Shown piece by piece: positions 1 to 8,338 of a stretch of DNA of 46,343 nt. Location of the stretch: NCBI RefSeq assembly GCF_000685015.1, contig NZ_BAYA01000046.1, positions 1 to 46,343 of the forward strand, in the 5' to 3' direction. Both the position numbers and the translations under genes were made by a program. The stretch is from Paraburkholderia bannensis NBRC 103871. Its GTDB lineage: Bacteria > Pseudomonadota > Gammaproteobacteria > Burkholderiales > Burkholderiaceae. The notes beneath the pieces were generated by a model. The model made no database searches and had not been told where the DNA came from. It was given only the letters and a program-made list of their open reading frames with translations. How positions within the stretch are numbered: the stretch's first letter is position 1; each line of letters opens with the position of its first letter.

Positions 1-1
1 A

Positions 2-3000
2 GGTGCGGACGGCAATGAGATCGTCTATGAATTCGTCGTGCGGCCATCGTTCTGGCTGGCAACGCTCAAAGCGGATTCACGCGCATTTAGCGGCCCCATC
101 ATCGACATTCTTCACGATGTCATGAGCCGTTATGGGCTGATCGAGTGGCGCCTTAGTAAGCGAATCAATCCGCAGCGCGACTATATCCGGCAGGCGTGGG
201 AAACAGACTGGGATTTCTTCATGCGCCTGTGTGAGGAATGGGGTTTCGTCGCCTGGTTCGAGCATGACGAACAGATGCATACGCTCGTGATCGCCGATCA
301 CACCAGTGCCTGTAGCAAGCATGAACGTGCCTATGAAACGCTGCGTTATCACACCGGCGGCGGCCACATCGATCAGGAGCATATCGACGAGTTGATCCTG
401 TGCAGCACGCTCACCAGTGGCAAGGTGACCGTTCACGATCATAGCTACAAGACGCCACGTTTAAGCCCTTACGCAACGCCGATGCGCGAAGCCTGCGATC
501 AGCCGCGCAAAACTCAAAGCGCCGACCAGGAAATCTACGCGCGCGCGGACTTCGCACAGCCAGACACGCGGCGCGACGCTCCTTACGACGAAAGCCAGTG
601 GCGTGAAGAGGCGCAGCATCTTGCGCGCGTGAAACTGGAGGCGCTGCGCGGTTGTGGCCTTCGTGCAGAGGCGCGCGGGGCGCTGCGCGGCGTCGAGGCA
701 GGAAAAACGCTGTCGGTAACGCACTATTCGCACGAATCGGGCAATCGCGAATATCTCGTGATACGCAGCGACCTGGATATCCGTGCAACGGGGACGCTGT
801 CCAGCACGCAGCGCGAGTATCAAATCAAGGCGTCATTCGTCATGCAGCCGGTGAGCGAGCCTTATCGCATGCCGCAAATTACGGTACGCCCGGTAATCGG
901 CGCTGAATACGCCGTGATTGTCGGGCCCGAGAATGCGGAGATCTTTGTTGACGACCTGAACCGCGTGCTGGTGCAGTGCGACTGGGATCGCGATGGGAAA
1001 TTCGACGGAAAATCGTGCATCTGGGTGCGGCTCGCGACGTCGTGGCAAGGCGATGGCATGGGCACCGTCACGCATGCGCGATGCGGTCAGCAGGTGCTCA
1101 TTGGCCACATTCATGGCGATCCGGACAGGCCGGTCGTGACGTCCTTTTTCGTGGACGCAAACAATCTGCCGCCATGGAAACTGCCCGCGAACCAGTCGCT
1201 ATCGGGCATCGTGAGCAAGAGCCTTGGGCGTGGCACGCAAACCAATCATCTGGCGCTGGACGACACAGAAGGCCGCATGCAGGCGCAACTGGCCAGCGAC
1301 CACGGCGGTACCAGCGTTAGCCTCGGCTATATCACGCGGATTGCCGGCAGCGAAGGACGGCAGGACGCGCGCGGCGAAGGCTTCGAGTTGCGTACCGATC
1401 AGCATGGGGCGATACGCGCGGCGCGAGGCCTGCTGGTATCGACGTGGGGGCGGCGCGGCGGTGCGGGTAAGGTCAAGGAGATCGGCGAGACCATCGGCCA
1501 GTTGACCGCCGCGCGCGACGTTCATGAAGGCGCGGCGCGAGAGGCGCAGCGGCATGGCGCGCAGGAGATGCAGGGCGATCAGTCTGATGTGACGCGTGCG
1601 ATGAAGGACGCCAATGCGCGCTTGAAGGGAGCTTCGGCAAACGGCCCGGATGATTTTCCGGAATTCGAGGCGCCGGATATTGCGGTTTCGAGTGCTGCGA
1701 ACATGCATGTTGCGGCGAAAGGCTGCGTTCATATCGCGAGCGAAACGCACACTGCGGTGACTGCCGGTGGGCATTTGTCGATCGCGTCGGGCAAATCGTT
1801 GTTTGCGTCTGTGCGGGAAAAGATCGTGCTGTTTGCGCAGAAGGCGATTACGTTGGTTACGCCGGGGCCGGTGCGGATTCAATCGATCGATGGTTCGATG
1901 GCGCTTTCGGCGCAGGACGAGTTGGCTGTAAACAGTGCACGCGGCATCGTGCGGATCGCGGGGAAAAATGGCGTCGATATCGCTTGCGGTGGAACGCTGC
2001 TGAGGATTCGGCCCGAAGGCATTACCGGTTACACCGACGGGAAGTTTCTGGTGCACGCCGCGAATCATGCGACAGATAAACCTCAACCGCAGCCTGTTGA
2101 TAACCCCGTTACGCCGGATAAGCCGGGTAGGCTCGCGGCGCATCATGTGCTGGTTGAGAAGCACGACGGCTTCGCCATTTCGAACCAGCCTTATCGCCTG
2201 ACACTCGATGACGGGCAGGTTGTTCAGGGTGTCACAAATGAGTTGGGCGAAATGGCGTTGGTCACGAGCAATTCAACGACATTCGGCGTGATCGAGTTGA
2301 TGTCGCAAAGCGCGCCAGACGACGTCATGGGTCTCGTCCACACGACGGTCTACCAGGATGCGAGTCCGTCAGCGTCTCCAATTGAAGCGGCCACCATGAA
2401 ACGCTCAGTACAGGTTGGTGGCAAGACAGCTTCCACACCAGAAACAAGCGTGACTTCCCAAGGAAAGGAACCGATATTCCTGTCATGTGATCCGATGAAT
2501 TTCGGCCTGCGAAGCTATCGATACATTAACGGCGCAAAGCCCGACCATTCACTAGGCCTTTCGCGCAAAGACGTCGAATATCCGGTTGCCAAGGCATATA
2601 CGGCTGCGGTCAAGGAGACGCTCACAAAACTTGACTGGAGAGAATTGAGATCGAAAACAACAGAAAAAATTGGAGACGCGATTTTATTGGCCGTCAAACA
2701 GCCGCTCTACGACGCGCTCGGATCTGGTGCTTTTGGGTTGCCATTCACCGCAATGCCGGGCATCGTTGTTGTTACGGTTTCGAATGCAGCCGCTTACGGC
2801 TTCGCACTAGCTGGATGGGAAGCAGCCGTTTTCGGTGCCAATAGCTGGAAGATCGGTATTGCTGACCCGCCGCTTAACCTACTCTATAACGCGCTAGACA
2901 AGATCGACGCGGCCGAAGACGAAATCAAGAAGCAAGCTGCGCTCGCGAGTTTCGATGCGAGACTGGGAGACCTGGCGGCAACCATCTATCACGAATCCCG

Positions 3001-3508
3001 GCACTGCCAGCAGATATTCTGGATGGTGTCTCTTCTCCACACGTATCCCGACGATTACAAGCAATTCTCCGGCATCGAAATCGTATTTGAGTCCAGCGTT
3101 CTTGAGTCGCCCAGAAAGATCGCTGATAGCACATCTTTTCCAAACGACAGCCTTGCCAGGATTGGCGTGCATCGCATGCTCATTTTCTACTACTGGTGGT
3201 TTATCACCGTCAACAGAGAAAAAGGGAGCTTATACGAGCCGTGGGCGCCGATTTTCGCAGATGCAGACAAGGTACATGCAGAGGTTGCGAAGATGCGTGG
3301 CGTCACGCTGGAACAGGCCACCCAGATGGGGCAGCGCGCAGAACCCGGATACTACACTCACTATCACGAGGAAGACGCTTATGCGGCCGAGGATTCAGTT
3401 AAACAATATTGGGCTCATCCTGACCACGCTGCTTTGGTCAACCCAGGTACATGCACAAGACACTACCGGGACGCGCTTGAAAAAATCGGAGTCAGCGGCA
3501 ATGGATAA
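2..3508 (+). CDS. vgrG: Type VI secretion VgrG spike with C-terminal HExxH toxin-like domain (5' end outside window)
   Basis: The reading frame is open to the left edge, so the N-terminus is missing. A GTG at 38 is internal, because upstream codons still read as VgrG N-domain. Numbering from that GTG: gp27-like base domain about 1-280, gp5 OB-fold about 285-375 (QVLIGHIHGDPDRPVV), DUF2345 beta-helix about 540-700, and a transthyretin-like linker about 705-770 (LTLDDGQVVQGVT). A long extension follows to 1156. The extension has hydrophobic stretches near 905-940 and the motif YHESRHCQQ, with H985, E986 and H989 forming a zincin HExxH. A late HEED near 1110 could supply a further metal ligand. 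By family knowledge VgrG trimers tip the T6SS tube and carry fused effectors; P. aeruginosa VgrG2b is a precedent with an HExxH domain acting in the periplasm. Metallopeptidase activity here is inference. The 3' end overlaps the next gene by 128 bases. GC falls in the toxin part, suggesting a swapped module. Confidence 0.93.
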   Translation, partial: GADGNEIVYEFVVRPSFWLATLKADSRAFSGPIIDILHDVMSRYGLIEWRLSKRINPQRDYIRQAWETDWDFFMRLCEEWGFVAWFEHDEQMHTLVIADHTSACSKHERAYETLRYHTGGGHIDQEHIDELILCSTLTSGKVTVHDHSYKTPRLSPYATPMREACDQPRKTQSADQEIYARADFAQPDTRRDAPYDESQWREEAQHLARVKLEALRGCGLRAEARGALRGVEAGKTLSVTHYSHESGNREYLVIRSDLDIRATGTLSSTQREYQIKASFVMQPVSEPYRMPQITVRPVIGAEYAVIVGPENAEIFVDDLNRVLVQCDWDRDGKFDGKSCIWVRLATSWQGDGMGTVTHARCGQQVLIGHIHGDPDRPVVTSFFVDANNLPPWKLPANQSLSGIVSKSLGRGTQTNHLALDDTEGRMQAQLASDHGGTSVSLGYITRIAGSEGRQDARGEGFELRTDQHGAIRAARGLLVSTWGRRGGAGKVKEIGETIGQLTAARDVHEGAAREAQRHGAQEMQGDQSDVTRAMKDANARLKGASANGPDDFPEFEAPDIAVSSAANMHVAAKGCVHIASETHTAVTAGGHLSIASGKSLFASVREKIVLFAQKAITLVTPGPVRIQSIDGSMALSAQDELAVNSARGIVRIAGKNGVDIACGGTLLRIRPEGITGYTDGKFLVHAANHATDKPQPQPVDNPVTPDKPGRLAAHHVLVEKHDGFAISNQPYRLTLDDGQVVQGVTNELGEMALVTSNSTTFGVIELMSQSAPDDVMGLVHTTVYQDASPSASPIEAATMKRSVQVGGKTASTPETSVTSQGKEPIFLSCDPMNFGLRSYRYINGAKPDHSLGLSRKDVEYPVAKAYTAAVKETLTKLDWRELRSKTTEKIGDAILLAVKQPLYDALGSGAFGLPFTAMPGIVVVTVSNAAAYGFALAGWEAAVFGANSWKIGIADPPLNLLYNALDKIDAAEDEIKKQAALASFDARLGDLAATIYHESRHCQQIFWMVSLLHTYPDDYKQFSGIEIVFESSVLESPRKIADSTSFPNDSLARIGVHRMLIFYYWWFITVNREKGSLYEPWAPIFADADKVHAEVAKMRGVTLEQATQMGQRAEPGYYTHYHEEDAYAAEDSVKQYWAHPDHAALVNPGTCTRHYRDALEKIGVSGNG

Positions 3509-4154
3509 CGAAATTACTGAGGTTCAGAGAAACGCGATCATAGACGTACTTCAAGAGGCAATGCTAATCCTGCGGAGTAACAAAGCTATTGAATTGGAAA
3601 ATTCGGCCTTTGGAAAACTATCGCGGATAGAGGATCAATACAAGCAACCTGGGTACATCTACCACTACACTAATTCTCAAATTCCAGAAGGCACGATTAT
3701 TCTGGCGACAGCAGATGATCCGCTTGATTATTCAGAGGATCGTGCTCGCGTCGCGACTGTGCCCTCAAAATTCGAACTGTACTTCTACGTGACAGTCCGT
3801 GGAATCACGCCATCAATGCTGAAGGAACGGCTCAACTTGGCGGATTTCTGGATCAGTAGCAACGGGAAGAAAAACGACTATAACGATATGGGGCCAGGCA
3901 TTCCACCAATGCCTCTACTTCACCGCTATCGTTACCGTGCAAATGGCGACTCTAGCAGCCAGTTTCCAGTTGACGTCGAGCTATTCTACGGAGATGGGCC
4001 ACTCGACGCTCCGCCGGGCACTCAACCTAGTTTGGGGATGGTCATTATCAATCGCGCTTACCCATATCTCACGCCCGAAATGCGCAAGAAGAAGCGTGAT
4101 GAAGCAGCAGCAGCACGCGCGCAGACCGCGTATGGCAAGGGCGCGAGTCAATGA
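3381..4154 (+). CDS. Exported putative immunity protein 1 for the VgrG toxin domain
   Basis: A 257-residue protein of no family I recognise. The ATG at 3381 is preferred because GAGGAAG sits at 3368-3374 at good spacing and because it opens a signal peptide (hydrophobic core IGLILTTLLWST, likely cleavage after VHA, residues about 8-25). An internal ATG at 3501 would give a leaderless form. The signal peptide is encoded out of frame inside the last 128 bases of vgrG. The mature part has FELYFYVTVRG, ADFWI and YNDMGPGIPPMP blocks that recur in the next gene. Its place directly after a toxin-tipped VgrG, co-oriented and overlapping, suggests it neutralises the toxin. Export suggests the toxin works in the periplasm. 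The ATGA at its stop overlaps the next ORF. Immunity function is inferred from position only. Confidence 0.75.
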   Translation: MRPRIQLNNIGLILTTLLWSTQVHAQDTTGTRLKKSESAAMDNEITEVQRNAIIDVLQEAMLILRSNKAIELENSAFGKLSRIEDQYKQPGYIYHYTNSQIPEGTIILATADDPLDYSEDRARVATVPSKFELYFYVTVRGITPSMLKERLNLADFWISSNGKKNDYNDMGPGIPPMPLLHRYRYRANGDSSSQFPVDVELFYGDGPLDAPPGTQPSLGMVIINRAYPYLTPEMRKKKRDEAAAARAQTAYGKGASQ

Positions 4155-5062
4155 GGAAGTCTGCTCACGTCGTTCCGTCCATTGCCGACCTTCTTCAAAA
4201 CACTAGCGCCAATCGCACACTTGATGTCGGCGAGTCACATCGTGCGGCTACTGCGAGGCAGCGCAGTCACCAAGAAGAGCCTATTCGGCCGAAAGTGCTG
4301 CTTCGCGATATTGGGATCATCCTGACCATGCTGATCTGGTCAACCCCGGTACATGCACAAGACATTACCAGAGCGCCCTTGAAAAAATCGGAGTCAGCGG
4401 TAATGGATAACCACTTATCGGCCGTTCAGCGAGATGCGATCATGACCTTATTGCAAGAGGCACTGCTAATCCTGCGGGACGACAGACCACTGACGCCGGA
4501 TGATCCAGCATTTGGGAAGATTAGATGGGTAAAGAAGTCACCGTTTTCTGAATTTGGAAACGTGTACTCCTTTGACAATGATTCGATTCCTGATTCAGAA
4601 ATTAAACTAAGGAAAACAGATTATCCATTTGATTTTTCGGAGAATAGATCTCATGTTCCGATAGTACCGTCAAACTTCGAACTGTATTTTTATGCAGCCG
4701 CCCGCGGCTTCACGCCTTCGATGCTGAAGGAACAGCTAGATCTGGCGGACTTCTGGATCGATGGCGACGGAGAAAAGCATGATTACAACGATATGGGGCC
4801 AGGTATTCCACCAATGACTGCGCTGCGGACGTACCGTTATCGGGCTAACGCTCAACCTGACAGCAAGTTCCCAGTCGATGTCGAATTGTCTTTCAACGAT
4901 GCTCCGCCTGGTGCGCCACCAGGTACGCAGCCTAGTTTGTGGATAGTCGATATTCACCGAGCTTACGCACATCTCACACCGGAAACACGCAAGAATAAGC
5001 ACCTCGAAGCTGCGACACGCGCTCAGGCAGGCAATGGCAAAAGCAGTGGAGCAAGCCAATGA
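4151..5062 (+). CDS. Second, diverged immunity-like protein (orphan paralogue with altered N-terminus)
   Basis: A 303-residue ORF whose residues from about 60 onward parallel the preceding gene (shared ADFWI, YNDMGPGIPPM and PPGTQPSL blocks). Where the first copy begins with ATG-CGG-CCG, this copy has ATT-CGG-CCG at 4283-4291, so the ancestral start is lost. The frame now opens at 4151, in a segment resembling the first codons of the gene at 5059 (MRKSAHVVPSIAD against MRKPAHVVPTIAD). The old signal peptide (IGIILTMLIWST, ending PVHAQ) therefore lies at residues about 53-70 rather than at the N-terminus. A GTG at 4295 could restore a short signal peptide but lacks a clear ribosome site. It may be an orphan immunity gene from a displaced effector. 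Both its 5' and 3' ends have ATGA overlaps, suggesting coupled translation. Confidence 0.7.
   Translation: MRKSAHVVPSIADLLQNTSANRTLDVGESHRAATARQRSHQEEPIRPKVLLRDIGIILTMLIWSTPVHAQDITRAPLKKSESAVMDNHLSAVQRDAIMTLLQEALLILRDDRPLTPDDPAFGKIRWVKKSPFSEFGNVYSFDNDSIPDSEIKLRKTDYPFDFSENRSHVPIVPSNFELYFYAAARGFTPSMLKEQLDLADFWIDGDGEKHDYNDMGPGIPPMTALRTYRYRANAQPDSKFPVDVELSFNDAPPGAPPGTQPSLWIVDIHRAYAHLTPETRKNKHLEAATRAQAGNGKSSGASQ
4279..4410 (+). pseudogene. Relic of a second VgrG effector C-terminus
   Basis: Read in the frame starting at 4279, out of frame with the ORF at 4151, the DNA encodes AYSAESAASRYW, HPDHADLVNPG and ALEKIGVSGNG and then TAA at 4408. The current vgrG ends AYAAEDSVKQYW, HPDHAALVNPG, ALEKIGVSGNG, TAA. 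A one-base deletion just upstream breaks the homology around HEED/HQEE. The segment is a fossil of another effector tail kept because it overlaps the immunity gene's signal-peptide code. Confidence 0.8.
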
Positions 5063-5742
5063 GAAAACCTGCTCACGTCGTTCCCACCATAGCCGATATG
5101 TTTCCCAATCCTGGACGGGCGATCTTGAGAGTGCTTCTGTTGCTCGCTCTATCGAATCCCTGCCTCGCGCACGCGTGTCGCGTTGCCGATGACATAACTT
5201 GGTACTTTGGATGGGAGCAAGGAATCAACGACGGGGATTTCGAGCTTGACGAAGTGGTTTCGGAGAATATTAAACGCACTAAAACGATAACCTTTGAAGA
5301 GGAACCAATCATCTTCGAACACCATCGCTTCTATCTCCGGCATGGCATGCTTTATGTAAAAGGCGTACCAACGGAATTCATAGACGGATCATTCAAATAT
5401 CTCGGTAACGGCTATTTCAGGCTTCATGGGCAAATCTATTATCGAGGGCAACGCGAAGGAGACTATCCTGCTGGCGCAGTAGTAAGGACGTGGAGTTACA
5501 TGCACGACGATCCGCCACCAGTTCATCAAGATGGGCCACCCATTTTGCCTATCTGCCCAAGTTTCGCACGCCCCGTGTTCGTGCTTGAAACTAGTACCGG
5601 GCTACACCTTGAACATGAAGAGCGTCCCGGTCATTCACAGCTTCCGGGCGGTAGAACCTGCAAAAGGTGGACAGGTCATACCTGCGCGGAATTACGCCGT
5701 ATGGGTGAATTCGACGACAGTCGCTTTCGAATCGGCGAATAA
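5059..5742 (+). CDS. Secreted protein of unknown function in the T6SS immunity cluster
   Basis: 227 residues. ATG overlaps the preceding stop by four bases. A hydrophobic segment at about 20-38 (AILRVLLLLALSNPCLAHA) ending before ACR looks like a signal peptide, but it follows a polar stretch, so export type is uncertain. The middle part (HGMLYVKGVPTEF, GNGYFRLHGQIYYRG) has the look of DKNYY-type repeats, which is a weak resemblance. Its first codons are duplicated at the start of the ORF at 4151, which shows it was once directly next to the first immunity gene. It may be an accessory immunity or structural protein; no function can be assigned. Base composition is as low in GC as its two upstream neighbours. 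Confidence 0.65.
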   Translation: MRKPAHVVPTIADMFPNPGRAILRVLLLLALSNPCLAHACRVADDITWYFGWEQGINDGDFELDEVVSENIKRTKTITFEEEPIIFEHHRFYLRHGMLYVKGVPTEFIDGSFKYLGNGYFRLHGQIYYRGQREGDYPAGAVVRTWSYMHDDPPPVHQDGPPILPICPSFARPVFVLETSTGLHLEHEERPGHSQLPGGRTCKRWTGHTCAELRRMGEFDDSRFRIGE

Positions 5743-5780
5743 ACGAAGAATCCGTTAAACGCGCACGCTGCAGGAGCAGC

Positions 5781-5805
5781 ACCGTTCGGTGTTCAATTGA
5801 ACGGT
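5781..5805. repeat. Inverted repeat between the T6SS cluster and hutC
   Basis: ACCGTTC (5781-5787) faces GAACGGT (5799-5805), and a perfect 12-base palindrome GTTCAATTGAAC occupies 5791-5802. The 92-base gap separates convergent genes, so it could be a terminator-like hairpin or a protein site. There is no clear T-run. Confidence 0.35.
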
Positions 5806-5834
5806 ATCTGCGCTAGACGCTCGCCTGCTCGCGC

Positions 5835-6596
5835 TCAAACCTTCCCCGCCAAATGAAACCGCGACGCTGCGTGCCAAAGCTGCACCGACGTCGCCACGGC
5901 CTCGCCGACCCACGTTCGGCGCTCGACCATCAAGCAAGGCTCGCCAATTTCGATATCCAGATGATGACGCACATACGCATCGGGCTTGCGTGCGTAGATG
6001 CGGAACTCCGCGCGCTGGATCGGCGCGAGCCGCACCATGTAGTGATTCGGCGTCTCCTGCGTGAAATCCTGCTGCAAATACAACGGAAACAGCGCGGGAT
6101 TCACAAAGCGATCCTCATACTGGATCGCCTCGCCTTCTTCGCAATGAACGATGCGCGAGTGAAACACCGGCCCATGCGTCACATCCAGCGAAGCCAGCGC
6201 CGCCGCATCGTCGCTCGTTTGCAGCGCCAAAACACGCGCCGTATGCCGATGCCCGCGCGCCGCGATTTCATCGGCGATATTACGGATCTCCAGCACCGTC
6301 GATTCATAGTCGCGCGGCGCGACGAACGTGCCCGAACCCTGCACGCGCTTGAGCACACCTTCGTTCGTGAGTTCGCGCAGCGCGCGCGACACCGTCATGC
6401 GGGCAACGCCAAACTCCTTGACTAGCACCGTCTCGGACGGAATGGAATCGCCTGGCTTCCACGTCCCGTTTTCGACGCGCTCCAGCACGTAGCGTTTGAT
6501 CTGCTCATAAGGCGGCGCGGTGCGGCGTGTCTGTGCCTGTGTCTCCAGACCACGCCGCGTATCGTCGGCCGCGAGTGCGAAAGCGTCGAGGTTCAT
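5835..6596 (-). CDS. hutC: HutC-type GntR transcriptional repressor
   Basis: 253 residues from the ATG at 6596. Longer frames run into the upstream gene and lack a start. An N-terminal GntR winged helix spans about 28-95 (YEQIKRYVLERV, PSETVLVKEFGVARMTVSRAL, GSGTFVA). A UTRA effector domain follows at about 110-245 (QYEDRFVNPALFP, VERRTWV). HutC homologues repress histidine-utilisation genes and are released by urocanate. It is the last gene of the operon that starts at 11607, 38 bases after the lyase gene, so it probably controls that operon and itself. If the lyase substrate is not histidine, the inducer may be a urocanate analogue. A candidate operator lies at 11671-11682. Confidence 0.88.
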   Translation of the reverse strand: MNLDAFALAADDTRRGLETQAQTRRTAPPYEQIKRYVLERVENGTWKPGDSIPSETVLVKEFGVARMTVSRALRELTNEGVLKRVQGSGTFVAPRDYESTVLEIRNIADEIAARGHRHTARVLALQTSDDAAALASLDVTHGPVFHSRIVHCEEGEAIQYEDRFVNPALFPLYLQQDFTQETPNHYMVRLAPIQRAEFRIYARKPDAYVRHHLDIEIGEPCLMVERRTWVGEAVATSVQLWHAASRFHLAGKV

Positions 6597-6634
6597 CGTC
6601 GTTGCGTTCCCTTCTTCGGACGGTTCGCCGCGAA

Positions 6635-8251
6635 TCAGTGGCCGATCGCGCCAGCCAGCGCATCGTTCGCCGAGGGTGCAGCGCCTGGCGCGACTTCGTG
6701 CAATGCCGGTTGCGGTGCGCAGGCGCGACGTTCGACAGGCTGCTCCGCGAGCGGCCCCGGCAGCGGCGGCGGCCCGCCGTCGGCGATCATGCGGAACGCC
6801 ACCGACATATCGCCCGCCAGCGGCCGGTCGTCGCGATAGGTCGGCAGCACGGCGCGAATGCGGCCGTAGAGCGCTTCCGTGTAGTGCGCGCGCGCCGCAT
6901 CGACCGGTTGCAGGTCGTAGGCCTGCGCGGCTGCCAGCAATTCGATGCCGAGAATGCGACTGCTGTTCTCGATCACCGCCAGCGCCTTGAGCGCGGCAGG
7001 CGTGGCGTGGCACAGGTGGTCTTCCTGAAGGCCCGAGGTCACGCCGCCATCGAGGCTCGCGGGCGCGGCGTCGCGGCGGTTCTGCGCGACCAGCGAGGCC
7101 GCCGTGTACTGCGCGATCATGAAGCCCGAGCGCGTGCCGCTAGCGTGCGCAAGGAACGCGGGCAGGCCGCTGACGAGCGGGTTCACGAGGCGGTCGAGGC
7201 GGCGCTCGGCCATCGCCGCGACCTGGGCGACGGCAGCGGCCAGGCTGTCCATCGCGAGTGCAATGGATGCGCCCACCGCGTGCGCCTGCGAGAACACCTG
7301 CGGCGCGTCGGGCGTGCCGTCGACGATGGGGTTGTCGGTGACCGACGCCAGTTCGCGGTTCACGACTTCGGCGGTTGCCGCCAGCACGTCGCGCGCCGCG
7401 CCGTGCACGTGCGGGATCGTGCGCATGCTCAAGGGATCCTGCGTGCGGCGGCCCAGCGCTGCGGCCAGCAGCCCGCTTTCTGCGAGTGCCGCGCGCATGC
7501 GTGCCCCCACCTGCGCCAGCCCCGGCGAGACGCGATACGCGAGCGACTGCGCGTCGAACGCCGCCATCTGGCCGCCAAGGTTTTCGAAGCTCATCGCCGC
7601 CACGGCGTCGGCCCAGTCAAGCAGGCGCTGCGCGCGTTCCAGCGCCAGCGCGGCCAGCCCCGTCACGCACGGCGTGCCATTCACCAGGCTCAAACCTTCC
7701 TTCGCTTGCAGCGACAGCGGTTGCAGGCCAAGCCGCTCAAGCGCTTGCGCGCCGTCCAGACGTTCGCCATGCCAGCGCACATGCCCCGCGCCCACGCAAA
7801 CAAGCGCGATGTGCGCCATATGGCTCAGGTATCCCACCGATCCGAACGCAGGCACTTCAGGCAGGCAATCGGCTTCGAGCAATGCCTCCAGCTGGGCGAC
7901 CAGCTCCACCCGCACGCCCGAATGGCCGTGCGCGAAGTTGTTGATCGCGGCGGCCATGATCGCGCGCGTTTCCTGCGCGCCCAGGGGCGTGCCCACGCCC
8001 ACTGCATGGCTCATGAGGATGTTGTGCGAAAGATCGTGCTGCTCGGACTGCGAGACCACTACGTCGCACAGCGCGCCCACTCCGGTATTCACGCCATACG
8101 CGCGAATGCCGCGCACAACGATCTGGTCGACCAGTTCGCGGGCCGCGCGAATGCGCGCGCGGGCTTCATCGGCGAGGTGCAGCGGCTCGCCCGCAGCGAC
8201 AGCGGCAATATCGCGCCACTCTAGCGGACGTTCGGAACGGATGACGGCCAT
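6635..8251 (-). CDS. MIO-less histidine/aromatic ammonia-lyase-family protein (ergothionase-like candidate)
   Basis: 538 residues with the whole HAL fold signature: YGVNTGVG with the catalytic-type Tyr52, HNILMSHAVGVG, NPIVDG, SGFMIAQYTAASL, QEDH and ELLAAAQAYDL. The MIO-forming tripeptide is absent. HALs read GSVG-ASG-DLAPLAHMALV, whereas this protein reads GSVG (137-140) directly followed by YLSHMAHIALV, which is an exact three-residue loss. Deamination by HAL needs MIO, so ordinary histidase activity is unlikely. From memory, ergothionases (trimethylamine elimination from ergothioneine, described from Burkholderia sp. HME13 and Treponema denticola) are HAL homologues that work without MIO. 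The fit to that reaction is inference. It sits between an amino-acid ABC importer and hutC in one operon. Automated annotation would probably call it hutH. Confidence 0.85.
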   Translation of the reverse strand: MAVIRSERPLEWRDIAAVAAGEPLHLADEARARIRAARELVDQIVVRGIRAYGVNTGVGALCDVVVSQSEQHDLSHNILMSHAVGVGTPLGAQETRAIMAAAINNFAHGHSGVRVELVAQLEALLEADCLPEVPAFGSVGYLSHMAHIALVCVGAGHVRWHGERLDGAQALERLGLQPLSLQAKEGLSLVNGTPCVTGLAALALERAQRLLDWADAVAAMSFENLGGQMAAFDAQSLAYRVSPGLAQVGARMRAALAESGLLAAALGRRTQDPLSMRTIPHVHGAARDVLAATAEVVNRELASVTDNPIVDGTPDAPQVFSQAHAVGASIALAMDSLAAAVAQVAAMAERRLDRLVNPLVSGLPAFLAHASGTRSGFMIAQYTAASLVAQNRRDAAPASLDGGVTSGLQEDHLCHATPAALKALAVIENSSRILGIELLAAAQAYDLQPVDAARAHYTEALYGRIRAVLPTYRDDRPLAGDMSVAFRMIADGGPPPLPGPLAEQPVERRACAPQPALHEVAPGAAPSANDALAGAIGH

Positions 8252-8338
8252 GGTCTGGATACCTGATTATTTCATGGAGGGCCTGCACGGCCCGCTCGAA
8301 TTCAAGCTGATGCTGCTCAATGCGTGCTCAACGCACGC

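Noticed and set aside
2955..3380. Long plus-strand frame opening at 2955 upstream of the first immunity gene
   Set aside because: It overlaps the vgrG toxin code in another frame and reads as shadow sequence; the SD and signal peptide begin at 3368-3381.
5531..5758. Possible frameshift near the 3' end of the secreted protein gene at 5059
   Set aside because: The alternative frame also reads as protein-like, but without a homologue to compare there is no evidence which C-terminus is right, so the uninterrupted frame is kept.
6527..8224. 565-codon plus-strand open frame opposite the lyase gene
   Set aside because: Arg/His/Gln-rich composition typical of antisense shadow in high-GC DNA; the minus-strand product has full family motifs.
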